Below the pieces are notes generated by a model. That model was not told where the DNA came from. It did not search any database and saw only the letters and a program-made list of their open reading frames with translations. Shown in pieces: positions 54,044 to 61,303 of a DNA stretch of 64,000 nucleotides. The first letter of the stretch is position 1, and each line of letters opens with the position of its first letter. The DNA lies in assembly GCA_023386045.1 (NCBI GenBank), contig JAEWKK010000030.1:278271-342270 (forward strand), read 5' to 3'. The position numbers and the translations under genes were made by a program. This DNA is from Bacteroidota bacterium (GTDB lineage Bacteria; Bacteroidota; Bacteroidia; Chitinophagales; Chitinophagaceae).

Positions 54044-54092
54044 CGCGTTTTTTTTAAGGGTGTAAAAATGCTTTTATGAAGATAAGCCTTGC

Positions 54093-54106
54093 GTGATAAC
54101 GGTCAC
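54093..54106. promoter_or_regulatory. Crp/Fnr-type operator, site 3 (YeeE/YedE pair)
   Basis: GTGATAACGGTCAC. Arms GTGA/TCAC; centre 56.5 bp before the PmpA-like start codon at 54043. The -7 box on the minus strand is weaker (cattttta). Confidence 0.75.
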
Positions 54107-54135
54107 GTTACCCATTCAGGCCATCAATTTTAGTT

Positions 54136-55125
54136 TTATTTATGATTGTCTTTTGCAATTACGATAGGTTTGAAAGGGCCATACTTATGTTGTGATTCAG
54201 AAAAATTGTCTGCATATGGACCAAAAGGAAAATCAATTGGTTTTTTTGAAATATCAGGCCAGTCTTTCGATTGATCTTTATGTGGTCTTGGTTGGGAGTT
54301 TACAAATGCAGCAACATCCCAGGCCTGTTCATTTGTTAGAACTGTTGACTGGTGTGAAGCCTGGTTGAAAGGCATATTGTTTTTCACAAAGCCTGCAAAA
54401 TTGGATATCCTGTATAATCCTGCAGCATCATTGTAGCTATGGTTACCCCACAAGGGAGGCGTGTCAAAAGATTTTCCTGATGCATTGATTTGTCCTTCAC
54501 CATTTACACCATGACAGCTGGAACATTGGTTCGTATAAACGATTCTTCCTTTTTCAGGGTCTGCAGCACGATCAGGGTAAGCCAATTTTTCAATTCCTGT
54601 ACCCAGAGGCTTTGATCCTTTTTTAACTTCTTTGCCCAGCCAATTCATATATGCAACGATGGCTTTCATTTCACGACTGTTGCTATCCAGTGTACTTCCA
54701 TTCAGACTTCTTTCAAAACAATCATTGACCCTTTTGGGAAGCGTTTCCACCTGGCCGCTTCTTTCCCTGAATTTTGGATAGTTGGCAGCAACAGCTCCGT
54801 AGTTATTTCCCCAGCTCCTTGTTCCTGCATCTAAATGGCAATTCTGGCAATTCATTCCATTAGAGATGTGAAGCACAGAGCCCTCAGGACCGAGGTATTC
54901 TGAGGTATGGCTGATGAGTTCTTCGCCGTAAGAAACCTGCTCTCTTTCTTTCTGGTCCTTGATAATATCAATATACATGCTCGGTGCCTGCCAGCTGCTA
55001 TCAGGAAGCAGGATTGAAGACAAAGGCCGGTGGTGTTGTTTCCATTGCGTAATTTCAATTGCGAAAACAATCCCTACCACCAAAAACAAAAGAACAAGGA
55101 ACCAGTTAGAAAATTTCTTTTTCAT
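54136..55125 (-). CDS. tsdA: TsdA-like dihaem thiosulfate dehydrogenase / tetrathionate reductase
   Basis: About 329 residues from ATG 55125, with an N-terminal membrane anchor or uncleaved signal (FLVLLFLVVGIVFAIEI). Two c-haem sites: CQNCH (Cys93-His97) and CSSCH (Cys201-His205). Between them RVNDCFERSLNG (Cys136) holds the Cys that ligates the active-site haem in TsdA enzymes, and Met251 is a likely ligand for the second. The ending DFPFGPYAD is typical of the family. TsdA couples two thiosulfates to tetrathionate, or the reverse, in the periplasm. It has its own Crp-type site. Confidence 0.85.
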   Translation of the reverse strand: MKKKFSNWFLVLLFLVVGIVFAIEITQWKQHHRPLSSILLPDSSWQAPSMYIDIIKDQKEREQVSYGEELISHTSEYLGPEGSVLHISNGMNCQNCHLDAGTRSWGNNYGAVAANYPKFRERSGQVETLPKRVNDCFERSLNGSTLDSNSREMKAIVAYMNWLGKEVKKGSKPLGTGIEKLAYPDRAADPEKGRIVYTNQCSSCHGVNGEGQINASGKSFDTPPLWGNHSYNDAAGLYRISNFAGFVKNNMPFNQASHQSTVLTNEQAWDVAAFVNSQPRPHKDQSKDWPDISKKPIDFPFGPYADNFSESQHKYGPFKPIVIAKDNHK

Positions 55126-55178
55126 ACTACTTCGATTGATATGCTTATGCAATTACAGGAATGAATTTATAAGATGCC

Positions 55179-55192
55179 GTGACATCCATCAC
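55179..55192. promoter_or_regulatory. Crp/Fnr-type operator, site 4 (tsdA-like gene)
   Basis: GTGACATCCATCAC. Centre 60.5 bp before the tsdA-like start at 55125. A taattgc element (55155-55149, minus strand) gives a start about 41.5 bp from the centre. It sits in the 82-bp gap after the porin gene. Confidence 0.75.
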
Positions 55193-55207
55193 AGCCAGCG
55201 CAGTTCA

Positions 55208-56614
55208 CTAAAATTTATAATTGAAAATGAGGTTGTACAAGGACATGTTTACCTTGTTGATAACATAAGACTGGTTCTGGAAGATGTCACCCTGCCTGCT
55301 CTTATGTACATAAAGAAAGGCAAGATCAGGACTGCCGAAAGATTTTGGAAAAGCGTAACGCAATTCAAGATTCAACTGGGTATAAGAAGGCATGCCATAC
55401 TTATTGGAAGAACAATCCTTAACCGATGGTAGGTCAAAGTATCCAACAGCAGCCAGGAATTTGAATTGTTTGAACGGTGATATTGATGTTTTGAGAACAT
55501 AGGCATTTACTTCAGCGAAACCTTCATTCCTTTCTCTCGGCAAAAAAGTAAAAAAAGGATCTCTTCCCCATTCACGAGGCATTAAATATCTTGATCCAAA
55601 AATATGCGTGTAATTCAATGAAGTTTCCCAGTGCAATGCCTGCAAGCCGGCAAAGGCGCTGATAACATTAGATGATGCATCATGAAAATAAGTTTTGCTG
55701 TAATCATCATTACCTCCATTATTGATCTTTTGCTGTCTCGTATATTGAACCGCACCGGATAGTTTATTATTCTTCCATTTTTTTCCGCCTTCAATTTGCA
55801 GCATTGAACTGTTAAAAATGTTTTCAACGAATTGATTCCAGATGGTGATTTTCCATTCAGGCCTCAATTGATGCGTGAAACCAACGAGAAGAATACCTTT
55901 TGAAGAAAGATTGTTTACAAGATCGGGCCTGGTACCATCAGGATTATATCCCTGAGGATATAAACCAATAGAATGACCTATAGTGTACCAGCTATTTGTA
56001 CTCCTTGGACTGAGGCCAGTTAGAAAGCCTGCTTCCAGTTTTGTTTTTGGAAATCGAAGTTCTGTCCACAAGCCTTCAGTTGCGGTCATATTCATTCTTC
56101 CATCCTGCGTGTTGATGAATGGAGTATTGAGGTATTGCCTGCCTGCCCTTATAAAGCCATTGTTCAAATGATATTTCAGATATAGTTCATCTAGTCTTGT
56201 CATTGTTTTTTTGGAAGGATCCGTCATATCAAAAAGTCCGATTTCATAACGGCTTTTTTGTCCCGTTGCCGAATCCACATGATCAAGATTTGAAGAATGA
56301 ATCCTTGCAGTAAATGAAGCTCCTGCGCCTACACTGAAGCCGTAAATTTTTTTACTTTCATAATGAAGACGAAGTCCGGCCGCATGTGCACTATAGTCGG
56401 TTAAACTGCCACTGTTTTGGGTTGACATAAAAAAATACCGCGCTAATCCTGATAATTTTCCCTTGTTTTCATTGAGGGTATCCTTAGCATGATAAAGAGA
56501 TGCGCCAGGAAATTTTTCCTGGGCACCTGCTGAAAGACTCATGATAATGAAAACCGGTAAGGCCGTCATTTTCAAAACAGCTAACCTGAATAATGCCCGG
56601 TGTCTGAAATTCAT
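55208..56614 (-). CDS. OprD-like outer-membrane porin
   Basis: About 468 residues from ATG 56614 (MNFRHRALFRL). It has a signal peptide (hydrophobic run to SAGAQ) and alternating beta strands with aromatic girdle ends, finishing in the outer-membrane C-terminal pattern NLIFNYKF. LYLKYHLNNGFIRAGRQYLNTP is the OprD-like strand pattern. A longer ORF to 56731 exists but overlaps the previous gene fully. Its ATG overlaps the DUF6132 stop (ATGA). Placed in the sulfur operon, it may admit small sulfur anions. Confidence 0.78.
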   Translation of the reverse strand: MNFRHRALFRLAVLKMTALPVFIIMSLSAGAQEKFPGASLYHAKDTLNENKGKLSGLARYFFMSTQNSGSLTDYSAHAAGLRLHYESKKIYGFSVGAGASFTARIHSSNLDHVDSATGQKSRYEIGLFDMTDPSKKTMTRLDELYLKYHLNNGFIRAGRQYLNTPFINTQDGRMNMTATEGLWTELRFPKTKLEAGFLTGLSPRSTNSWYTIGHSIGLYPQGYNPDGTRPDLVNNLSSKGILLVGFTHQLRPEWKITIWNQFVENIFNSSMLQIEGGKKWKNNKLSGAVQYTRQQKINNGGNDDYSKTYFHDASSNVISAFAGLQALHWETSLNYTHIFGSRYLMPREWGRDPFFTFLPRERNEGFAEVNAYVLKTSISPFKQFKFLAAVGYFDLPSVKDCSSNKYGMPSYTQLNLELRYAFPKSFGSPDLAFLYVHKSRQGDIFQNQSYVINKVNMSLYNLIFNYKF

Positions 56615-56820
56615 TTTTCTGTTTCTGCTTTTTTTTTCCTGAAGGTTCCAAAAATGATAGCGCCGAAAAATGCAAAATACAAGGTGCTGTTCACGGGACT
56701 GGAAGTGATGCTGCAAGTGCCATCGAGGCAACCAATATATTTCCAGTAAAGGAAACCGCCGAGGCCACCGGTAAGAGCACCTATAAAATAAAGCCTGTTA
56801 TTCACGATCCACTGTTTCAT
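56611..56820 (-). CDS. DUF6132-type small membrane protein
   Basis: 69 residues with two membrane helices and two Cys in the loop (YIGCLDGTCSITSS). This Cys pattern, common in Bacteroidota next to rhodaneses, is what I associate with DUF6132. It overlaps the rhodanese stop (ATGA) and the porin start (ATGA). A thiol role in the membrane is plausible but unproven. Confidence 0.75.
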   Translation of the reverse strand: MKQWIVNNRLYFIGALTGGLGGFLYWKYIGCLDGTCSITSSPVNSTLYFAFFGAIIFGTFRKKKAETEK

Positions 56821-57104
56821 ATTTTCTCGTTTACTTTTAGAAGCGCATATTGCATGATTTCGTCCAGTCCTCCACCATTATGTACATTGCTGATCCCATA
56901 TTGTTTGAGCAGGTGTGCAGCCATGGCACTCCTGTTGCCGGATTTACAATAAACAACAATTGGTGTTTTCATTTCCATAAAGTCACCGATCCTCTGCCCA
57001 ATTTGTTCAAGTGGAATATTCAGGGCACCAGGAAAGTGTCCATGATTATATTCAGCTGCCGATCTTACATCAATGACCGTGGCTTCATTTAATATTTCTT
57101 TCAT
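56817..57104 (-). CDS. Single-domain rhodanese (sulfurtransferase)
   Basis: About 95 residues from ATG 57104 (MKEILNEATVIDVRSAAEY). The active-site loop CKSGNRS carries the catalytic Cys and the Arg/Ser typical of thiosulfate or persulfide transfer. It probably passes sulfane sulfur in the cytoplasm. It starts 7 bp after the CstB-like gene ends and overlaps the DUF6132 start. Confidence 0.92.
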   Translation of the reverse strand: MKEILNEATVIDVRSAAEYNHGHFPGALNIPLEQIGQRIGDFMEMKTPIVVYCKSGNRSAMAAHLLKQYGISNVHNGGGLDEIMQYALLKVNEKI

Positions 57105-57111
57105 AGTTATG

Positions 57112-58527
57112 TTATTTAATGGTTGATGGACATACATAATCAGTTACAGCAATCATGTTTGATTCCTTAATTGCTTTAAAGCCTCCGCTGACGTCTACAA
57201 GATTCTGGTATCCTCTTGCCCTCAGTATGGAAACAAAGATCATTGAACGGTAACCACCTGCACAATGCACATAGAGAGTTTCATCTTTATCCAGTTCGGC
57301 AAGATGCTCGTTGATCGAATCAAGAGGAATATTGACGGCATTGGCTACATGCTCGCTCAGGTATTCACCAGGCTTGCGCACATCAATGATCTTTACCTCT
57401 TTTTGATTTATTTTTTCTGCCAGTGTTTGTGCGGAAATAGTAGTGATCTTATCAGTTTCCTTTCCTGCAGTTTTCCAGGAAGCAAAGCCACCTTTCAGGA
57501 AACCGATCGTAAAATCATATCCCACTCTTGCCAGCCTTGTGATTACTTCTTCTTCCCTGCCTTCATCTGCTACAATTAGCAGATTTTGTTTGATGTCAGG
57601 AATGAGTGCACCCACCCATGGTGCAAAACTTCCATCGATTCCTATATTGATAGAATTAGGAATAAATCCTGCTGCAAACAACTGCGGATCCCTGGTATCA
57701 AGAATCAAAGCACCTGTTTCATTGGCTGCGGCTTCAAAAGCATCAGGAGACAAAGCCTGCTTTCCTCTTTTCATTACCTCTGAAATGCTTTCATAACCTT
57801 CCTTGTTCAGCATAACATTCAGTGGAAAATATGCGGGAGGTGTGGCAAGACCTTCTGTTACTTCTTTGATAAATTCTTCTTTGGTCATGCCGGCCCTCAA
57901 AGCATAATTGCTCTGCAACTGGTGTTCCAGTGTATCTGATGTTTCCTTGCTCATGTTTTTTCCGCAGGCGCTTCCAGCTCCATGCGCAGGATAAACAACC
58001 ACATCACCTGGCAGCGTCATAATCTTATTGTGCAGCGAATCATACAAAGTGCCCGCCAGTTCTTCCTGTGTCATGCTTGCTGCTTTTTGTGCAAGATCCG
58101 GTCGACCTACATCACCAATAAATAAGGTATCACCTGAAAAGAGTGCTGTTTCTTTTCCATTTTCATCAAGCAATAAATAACAAGTGCTTTCCATGGTATG
58201 TCCGGGTGTGTGTAGAACCCTGAACCTGATTTTACCTACCTTGAATTCCTCTTCATCTTTTGCGATATAAGCATCAAATGTTGGATTGGCATTAGGACCA
58301 TAAACGATAGGAGCACCTGCTTGTTTTGCAAGGTCCAGGTGACCCGAAACAAAATCCGCATGGAAGTGCGTTTCAAAAACGTACTTAATCTTTGCATTAT
58401 TTCTTTCTGCTTTTTGAAGATATGGTTCTACTTCACGTAGCGGATCAATCACTACGGCTTCGCCCTCACTTTCTATATAATAAGCACCCTGGGCAAGACA
58501 TCCTGTATAAATTTGTTCGATTTTCAT
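57112..58527 (-). CDS. CstB-like persulfide dioxygenase-rhodanese fusion
   Basis: 471 residues in three parts. A metallo-beta-lactamase domain (1-240) has an ETHE1/CstB-type iron site: His54, His56, Asp58 (THFHADFVSGH), His110, Asp133 and His182. A first rhodanese domain (270-355) lacks the catalytic Cys (DEGREEE loop) and is a pseudo-rhodanese. A second rhodanese domain (365-455) has the active Cys422 in HCAGGYRS. This order matches staphylococcal CstB, which oxidises persulfides and makes thiosulfate. It is the first gene of the operon to the porin. Confidence 0.9.
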   Translation of the reverse strand: MKIEQIYTGCLAQGAYYIESEGEAVVIDPLREVEPYLQKAERNNAKIKYVFETHFHADFVSGHLDLAKQAGAPIVYGPNANPTFDAYIAKDEEEFKVGKIRFRVLHTPGHTMESTCYLLLDENGKETALFSGDTLFIGDVGRPDLAQKAASMTQEELAGTLYDSLHNKIMTLPGDVVVYPAHGAGSACGKNMSKETSDTLEHQLQSNYALRAGMTKEEFIKEVTEGLATPPAYFPLNVMLNKEGYESISEVMKRGKQALSPDAFEAAANETGALILDTRDPQLFAAGFIPNSINIGIDGSFAPWVGALIPDIKQNLLIVADEGREEEVITRLARVGYDFTIGFLKGGFASWKTAGKETDKITTISAQTLAEKINQKEVKIIDVRKPGEYLSEHVANAVNIPLDSINEHLAELDKDETLYVHCAGGYRSMIFVSILRARGYQNLVDVSGGFKAIKESNMIAVTDYVCPSTIK

Positions 58528-58574
58528 GTTTGTGTGTTTATTTACAAATTTGATGAATGAATGATAGTGAAACC

Positions 58575-58588
58575 GTGACCGCAGTCAC
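58575..58588. promoter_or_regulatory. Crp/Fnr-type operator, site 5 (CstB-like operon)
   Basis: GTGACCGCAGTCAC. Centre 54.5 bp before the CstB-like start at 58527. The minus-strand box caaatttg (58552-58545) predicts a start near 58540, 41.5 bp from the centre. Confidence 0.8.
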
Positions 58589-58591
58589 TAC

Positions 58592-59407
58592 TTAATGTGT
58601 TGCATTCCCTGGGAAAGCCAGTTCTTTTACGATGATGTAAACTCCCATCACCAGGACAAACCAGCCAAAACCTTTTTTAAGTTTTTCAGCAGCTATTTTT
58701 TTGCTCATCCAGTTACCTAATAGTATTCCTGCAATCGCAATAACTGTTACCAGTATAAGCAACCTCCACTCCATAGCATAGGAAGTAGCATCGCCGATAA
58801 AGCCGATCAGCGATTTAGCAGCAATGATGAGTAAAGAAGTACCTACTGCCTGCTTCATGGGAAGTTTACTTAACAGTACAAGAGCAGGAATAATTAGAAA
58901 ACCTCCGCCTGCACCTACCAGTCCTGTAAGCATACCTACCACAATACCTTCAACCAGGATCAAAGGATAGTTAAAATGCTGTTCTGTTTCCACTGCAGCT
59001 TCAGGTTTGATTTTCTTATTCCGAATCATTGAAACAGAAGCAAAGACCATGAGAAGCGCAAAGAGTACCATCATCAGCAAGCCTTTCGTGATCTCCAGGC
59101 CTCCTATATAAAATAAAGAATCCGGTATGAGTGGAACTATGAATTTTCTTGTGGCAAAAACTGCGGCAATTGATGGTATGCCAAAAATAATGGCAGTCCT
59201 CATGTTGATCAATCCTTCCTTGTATTTAGGAAATGCACCAACAAGACTTGTACTGCCAACAATAAATAAAGAATAAGCGGTGGCCATCACAGGCTGTACG
59301 CGGAACAGGTAAACAAGTACAGGAACGGTAAGGATGGAACCACCTCCGCCAATAAGGCCTAATGAAATTCCAATGAGTAATGCACCGAAGTAACCAAGGA
59401 TCTCCAT
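58592..59407 (-). CDS. tauE: TauE/SafE-family sulfite/sulfonate exporter
   Basis: 271 residues with about eight helices. Two GGG-type repeats typical of TauE/SafE: LIGGGGSILTVPVLVYL (about residues 19-35) and VGAGGGFLIIPALVLL (about 165-180). Members export sulfite or organosulfonates. In the staphylococcal cst operon a tauE sits beside cstB, as here. A Crp-type site lies 54.5 bp before its start. Confidence 0.85.
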   Translation of the reverse strand: MEILGYFGALLIGISLGLIGGGGSILTVPVLVYLFRVQPVMATAYSLFIVGSTSLVGAFPKYKEGLINMRTAIIFGIPSIAAVFATRKFIVPLIPDSLFYIGGLEITKGLLMMVLFALLMVFASVSMIRNKKIKPEAAVETEQHFNYPLILVEGIVVGMLTGLVGAGGGFLIIPALVLLSKLPMKQAVGTSLLIIAAKSLIGFIGDATSYAMEWRLLILVTVIAIAGILLGNWMSKKIAAEKLKKGFGWFVLVMGVYIIVKELAFPGNATH

Positions 59408-59454
59408 GTATTTAGATTTACATGCAAATCTTGGATTTGTTTTAGTGGTGAACC

Positions 59455-59468
59455 GTGATATAAATCAC
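59455..59468. promoter_or_regulatory. Crp/Fnr-type operator, site 6 (tauE), overlapping the regulator gene's end
   Basis: GTGATATAAATCAC. Centre 54.5 bp before the tauE start at 59407. On the minus strand aagatttg (59432-59425) gives a start near 59420. The palindrome overlaps the stop codon of the crp-like gene. Confidence 0.8.
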
Positions 59469-60118
59469 AACAGGGCTTTTTGAAGATCTATGAATTCAAT
59501 ATGGCTTCGGTGTTGTTTGACTACACCTTTTTCTGCCAGCTTTTTCATCAGTCTTGAAATCACTTCTCTTGAAGAGTTAAGGTCCTGGGCAATTTCTGTA
59601 AAGGGAGTGGAAATAGTATTGGTTCCGAATTGTTCCTGGTGACGCTTGAGATAGAAAACAAGCCTTTCATCCATGTTACGAAAAGCAATATGATCAATGG
59701 TTTGTAACAACTCTTCAAATCTTTCGCGGTAGGAACCAACGGCAAACTGCGCCCAGCTTTTATATTTCCCCATCCAGCTGTCAACATATTGCGCCGGTAT
59801 GGTCATAATGGTGGATTCTCTTACAGTTTTGGCAAGCAGACTGCTGGTTTCCCTGCCCAGGGAGCAAACGAGAGAAATAGCACAGGCCTTACCAGCATCC
59901 AGGTAATAAATAAAAAACTCGTTGCCCATTTCATCTTCCCTGTAAATTTTTACAAGTCCTTCAAGCACAAACAGTGCAGACCTGATATTCTGTCCCGTAC
60001 GCATCAATGTAGTGCCTTCGGCAACCTGCCGTATATCTGCCACTTTCGACATTTCTTCAAGCAGTTCTTTTTCCAGTGAAGGAAAATATTGAACCAGCGG
60101 AGTAGGAGTCTGAATCAT
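59465..60118 (-). CDS. Crp/Fnr-family transcription regulator, candidate regulator of the sulfur regulon
   Basis: 217 residues. A cyclic-nucleotide-binding-like domain (about 10-130) precedes a winged helix with recognition helix NSSREVISRLMKKL (181-194). Arg184, Glu185 and Arg189 match the i, i+1, i+5 spacing of E. coli CRP Arg180, Glu181 and Arg185 that contact GTGA. It lacks the Cys set of FNR but has Cys79 and Cys85 in the effector domain. Palindromes with GTGA arms precede most neighbouring genes, so it is the natural regulator. No clear palindrome lies just ahead of it. Confidence 0.88.
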   Translation of the reverse strand: MIQTPTPLVQYFPSLEKELLEEMSKVADIRQVAEGTTLMRTGQNIRSALFVLEGLVKIYREDEMGNEFFIYYLDAGKACAISLVCSLGRETSSLLAKTVRESTIMTIPAQYVDSWMGKYKSWAQFAVGSYRERFEELLQTIDHIAFRNMDERLVFYLKRHQEQFGTNTISTPFTEIAQDLNSSREVISRLMKKLAEKGVVKQHRSHIEFIDLQKALL

Positions 60119-60186
60119 TAAGCAAAGATAGAACAGCTCTTAATTGATAATTGTTATAAGTTTTTCAGGGCATGGCTCTTCTGGAG

Positions 60187-60200
60187 GTGATGGAGGTCAG
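60187..60200. promoter_or_regulatory. Crp/Fnr-type operator, weak site 7 (small gene at 60292)
   Basis: GTGATGGAGGTCAG matches at all but the last base. A perfect -7 box TAGATTTG (60245-60252) follows, giving a start near 60258, about 61-64 bp from the centre, a class I-like distance. Confidence 0.5.
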
Positions 60201-60244
60201 CCCTTTTATTGATCCCTCTCATGATGTAATACGTGAGCTGTTTC

Positions 60245-60252
60245 TAGATTTG
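60245..60252 (+). promoter_or_regulatory. Bacteroidota -7 promoter box TAGATTTG
   Basis: Exact match to TAnnTTTG. It is 40 bp before the start codon of the 123-residue gene and downstream of weak operator site 7. Confidence 0.6.
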
Positions 60253-60291
60253 AAAAAGGGAGTATTCTGTTTTATTTATTAAAATCATTTT

Positions 60292-60663
60292 ATGTACCTG
60301 CATATCGACGACCGGCTTACCATTGGTGAAGTAGAAGAACGCTTCAGCGATTGTTTCCCTTCACTCAGGATTGCTTTTTATTCCAGGCCTCATAAAAAAT
60401 ATGAAGCAACAGACAAGCATTACCGTTATCCTGCCAATAAGAGGTTGGAAGAGATCAGACATAATCATGTGAACATTCCCTATGAGATCAAATCCTGGTT
60501 CACTGTGGCAAGGGTGGAAAGGGAGCTGAAAGAAATATATGGCCTGAATGTGCAGGTGTTTCGCTGCGACAAGGCTGGCAATCTTATACAAACTACACTG
60601 AGCGACAATTTTACCCTGCAGCAGCAAAATGATTTTGCCTACGATACCGAGTTGAAGGGCTGA
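60292..60663 (+). CDS. Hypothetical protein of the sulfur region
   Basis: 123 residues with no family I can name. It looks like an alpha/beta protein with a charged middle (RPHKKYEATDKHYRYPANK) and a helix-strand core IKSWFTVARVERELKEIYGLNVQVFR. Its promoter has an exact -7 box and a weak Crp-type site, so it may belong to the regulon. Confidence 0.6.
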   Translation: MYLHIDDRLTIGEVEERFSDCFPSLRIAFYSRPHKKYEATDKHYRYPANKRLEEIRHNHVNIPYEIKSWFTVARVERELKEIYGLNVQVFRCDKAGNLIQTTLSDNFTLQQQNDFAYDTELKG

Positions 60664-60745
60664 TCGCTGATCACATTCATTGTTTAAACTGACAACCATC
60701 AGTGTTCCCGGCAGGTGCTGCAGCTAATTTCATCAAAAATTACCA

Positions 60746-61195
60746 ATGCTACCTGCTTTCAATCTTTCCCAGCAAATAGGGAAAAGAGTTATCAATGGTC
60801 CATGTATAACTCTCATGATGCCTCCGATTGCATCTAAAACTCCATTGTGGATACACCGTAAAGCCCGATGCCTGATCAGGAAAGCAGAAAGGATGCTGAT
60901 TAAAAATTATCCAGCTTTGGCAACAGGTATTTCACTACAGTTGCAAAAGATGATGGATACGGTCACCGATCAGGATCTCACTAAAAGTATCGTTATCATG
61001 CTGGGAGAGGATGTAAAGAAAATTTATTATCTCGATATAAAGGTGCAGGAAAGGATAATGGTGGCTGATCATTGGTGTACCTGGTGCTGGATACAGGCCG
61101 ACAGCTCACCAGTGAAAATGATTCTTTTAAAAGGTTCGATCATCTATCAACTTCCTGCAGACAATTTTACTCAACCACTTTTTGCTTTTAACTGA
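60746..61195 (+). CDS. Hypothetical protein, possibly related to baeRF-type release-factor-like proteins
   Basis: 149 residues. The segment GPCITLMMPP followed by a helix rich in Arg/Lys (IHRKARCLIRKAERML), then SIVIMLGEDVKKIYYLDIKVQERIMV, resembles the N-terminal domain of bacterial release-factor-1-like (baeRF) proteins. The resemblance is weak and made from memory. The gene lies between the preceding small gene and ppsA. Confidence 0.5.
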   Translation: MLPAFNLSQQIGKRVINGPCITLMMPPIASKTPLWIHRKARCLIRKAERMLIKNYPALATGISLQLQKMMDTVTDQDLTKSIVIMLGEDVKKIYYLDIKVQERIMVADHWCTWCWIQADSSPVKMILLKGSIIYQLPADNFTQPLFAFN

Positions 61196-61220
61196 GATTG
61201 ACTGAAATACTTTGGTCAAG

Positions 61221-61234
61221 GTGATGAGCATCAC
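61221..61234. promoter_or_regulatory. Crp/Fnr-type operator, site 8 (ppsA)
   Basis: GTGATGAGCATCAC. The box tacttttt (61260-61267) gives a start near 61272, close to 41.5 bp from the centre. The centre is 76.5 bp before the ppsA start. Confidence 0.75.
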
Positions 61235-61303
61235 CATGGGCTTTGACAAGTGTCATTTCTACTTTTTATTTATTTTTTGAGATTAGAACTACAAATTCAT
61301 TTT

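Noticed and set aside
60660..60676. A further Crp-type palindrome (ctgatcgctgatcac) after the 123-residue gene
   Set aside because: The spacing between TGA and TCA is one base too long compared with the other sites.
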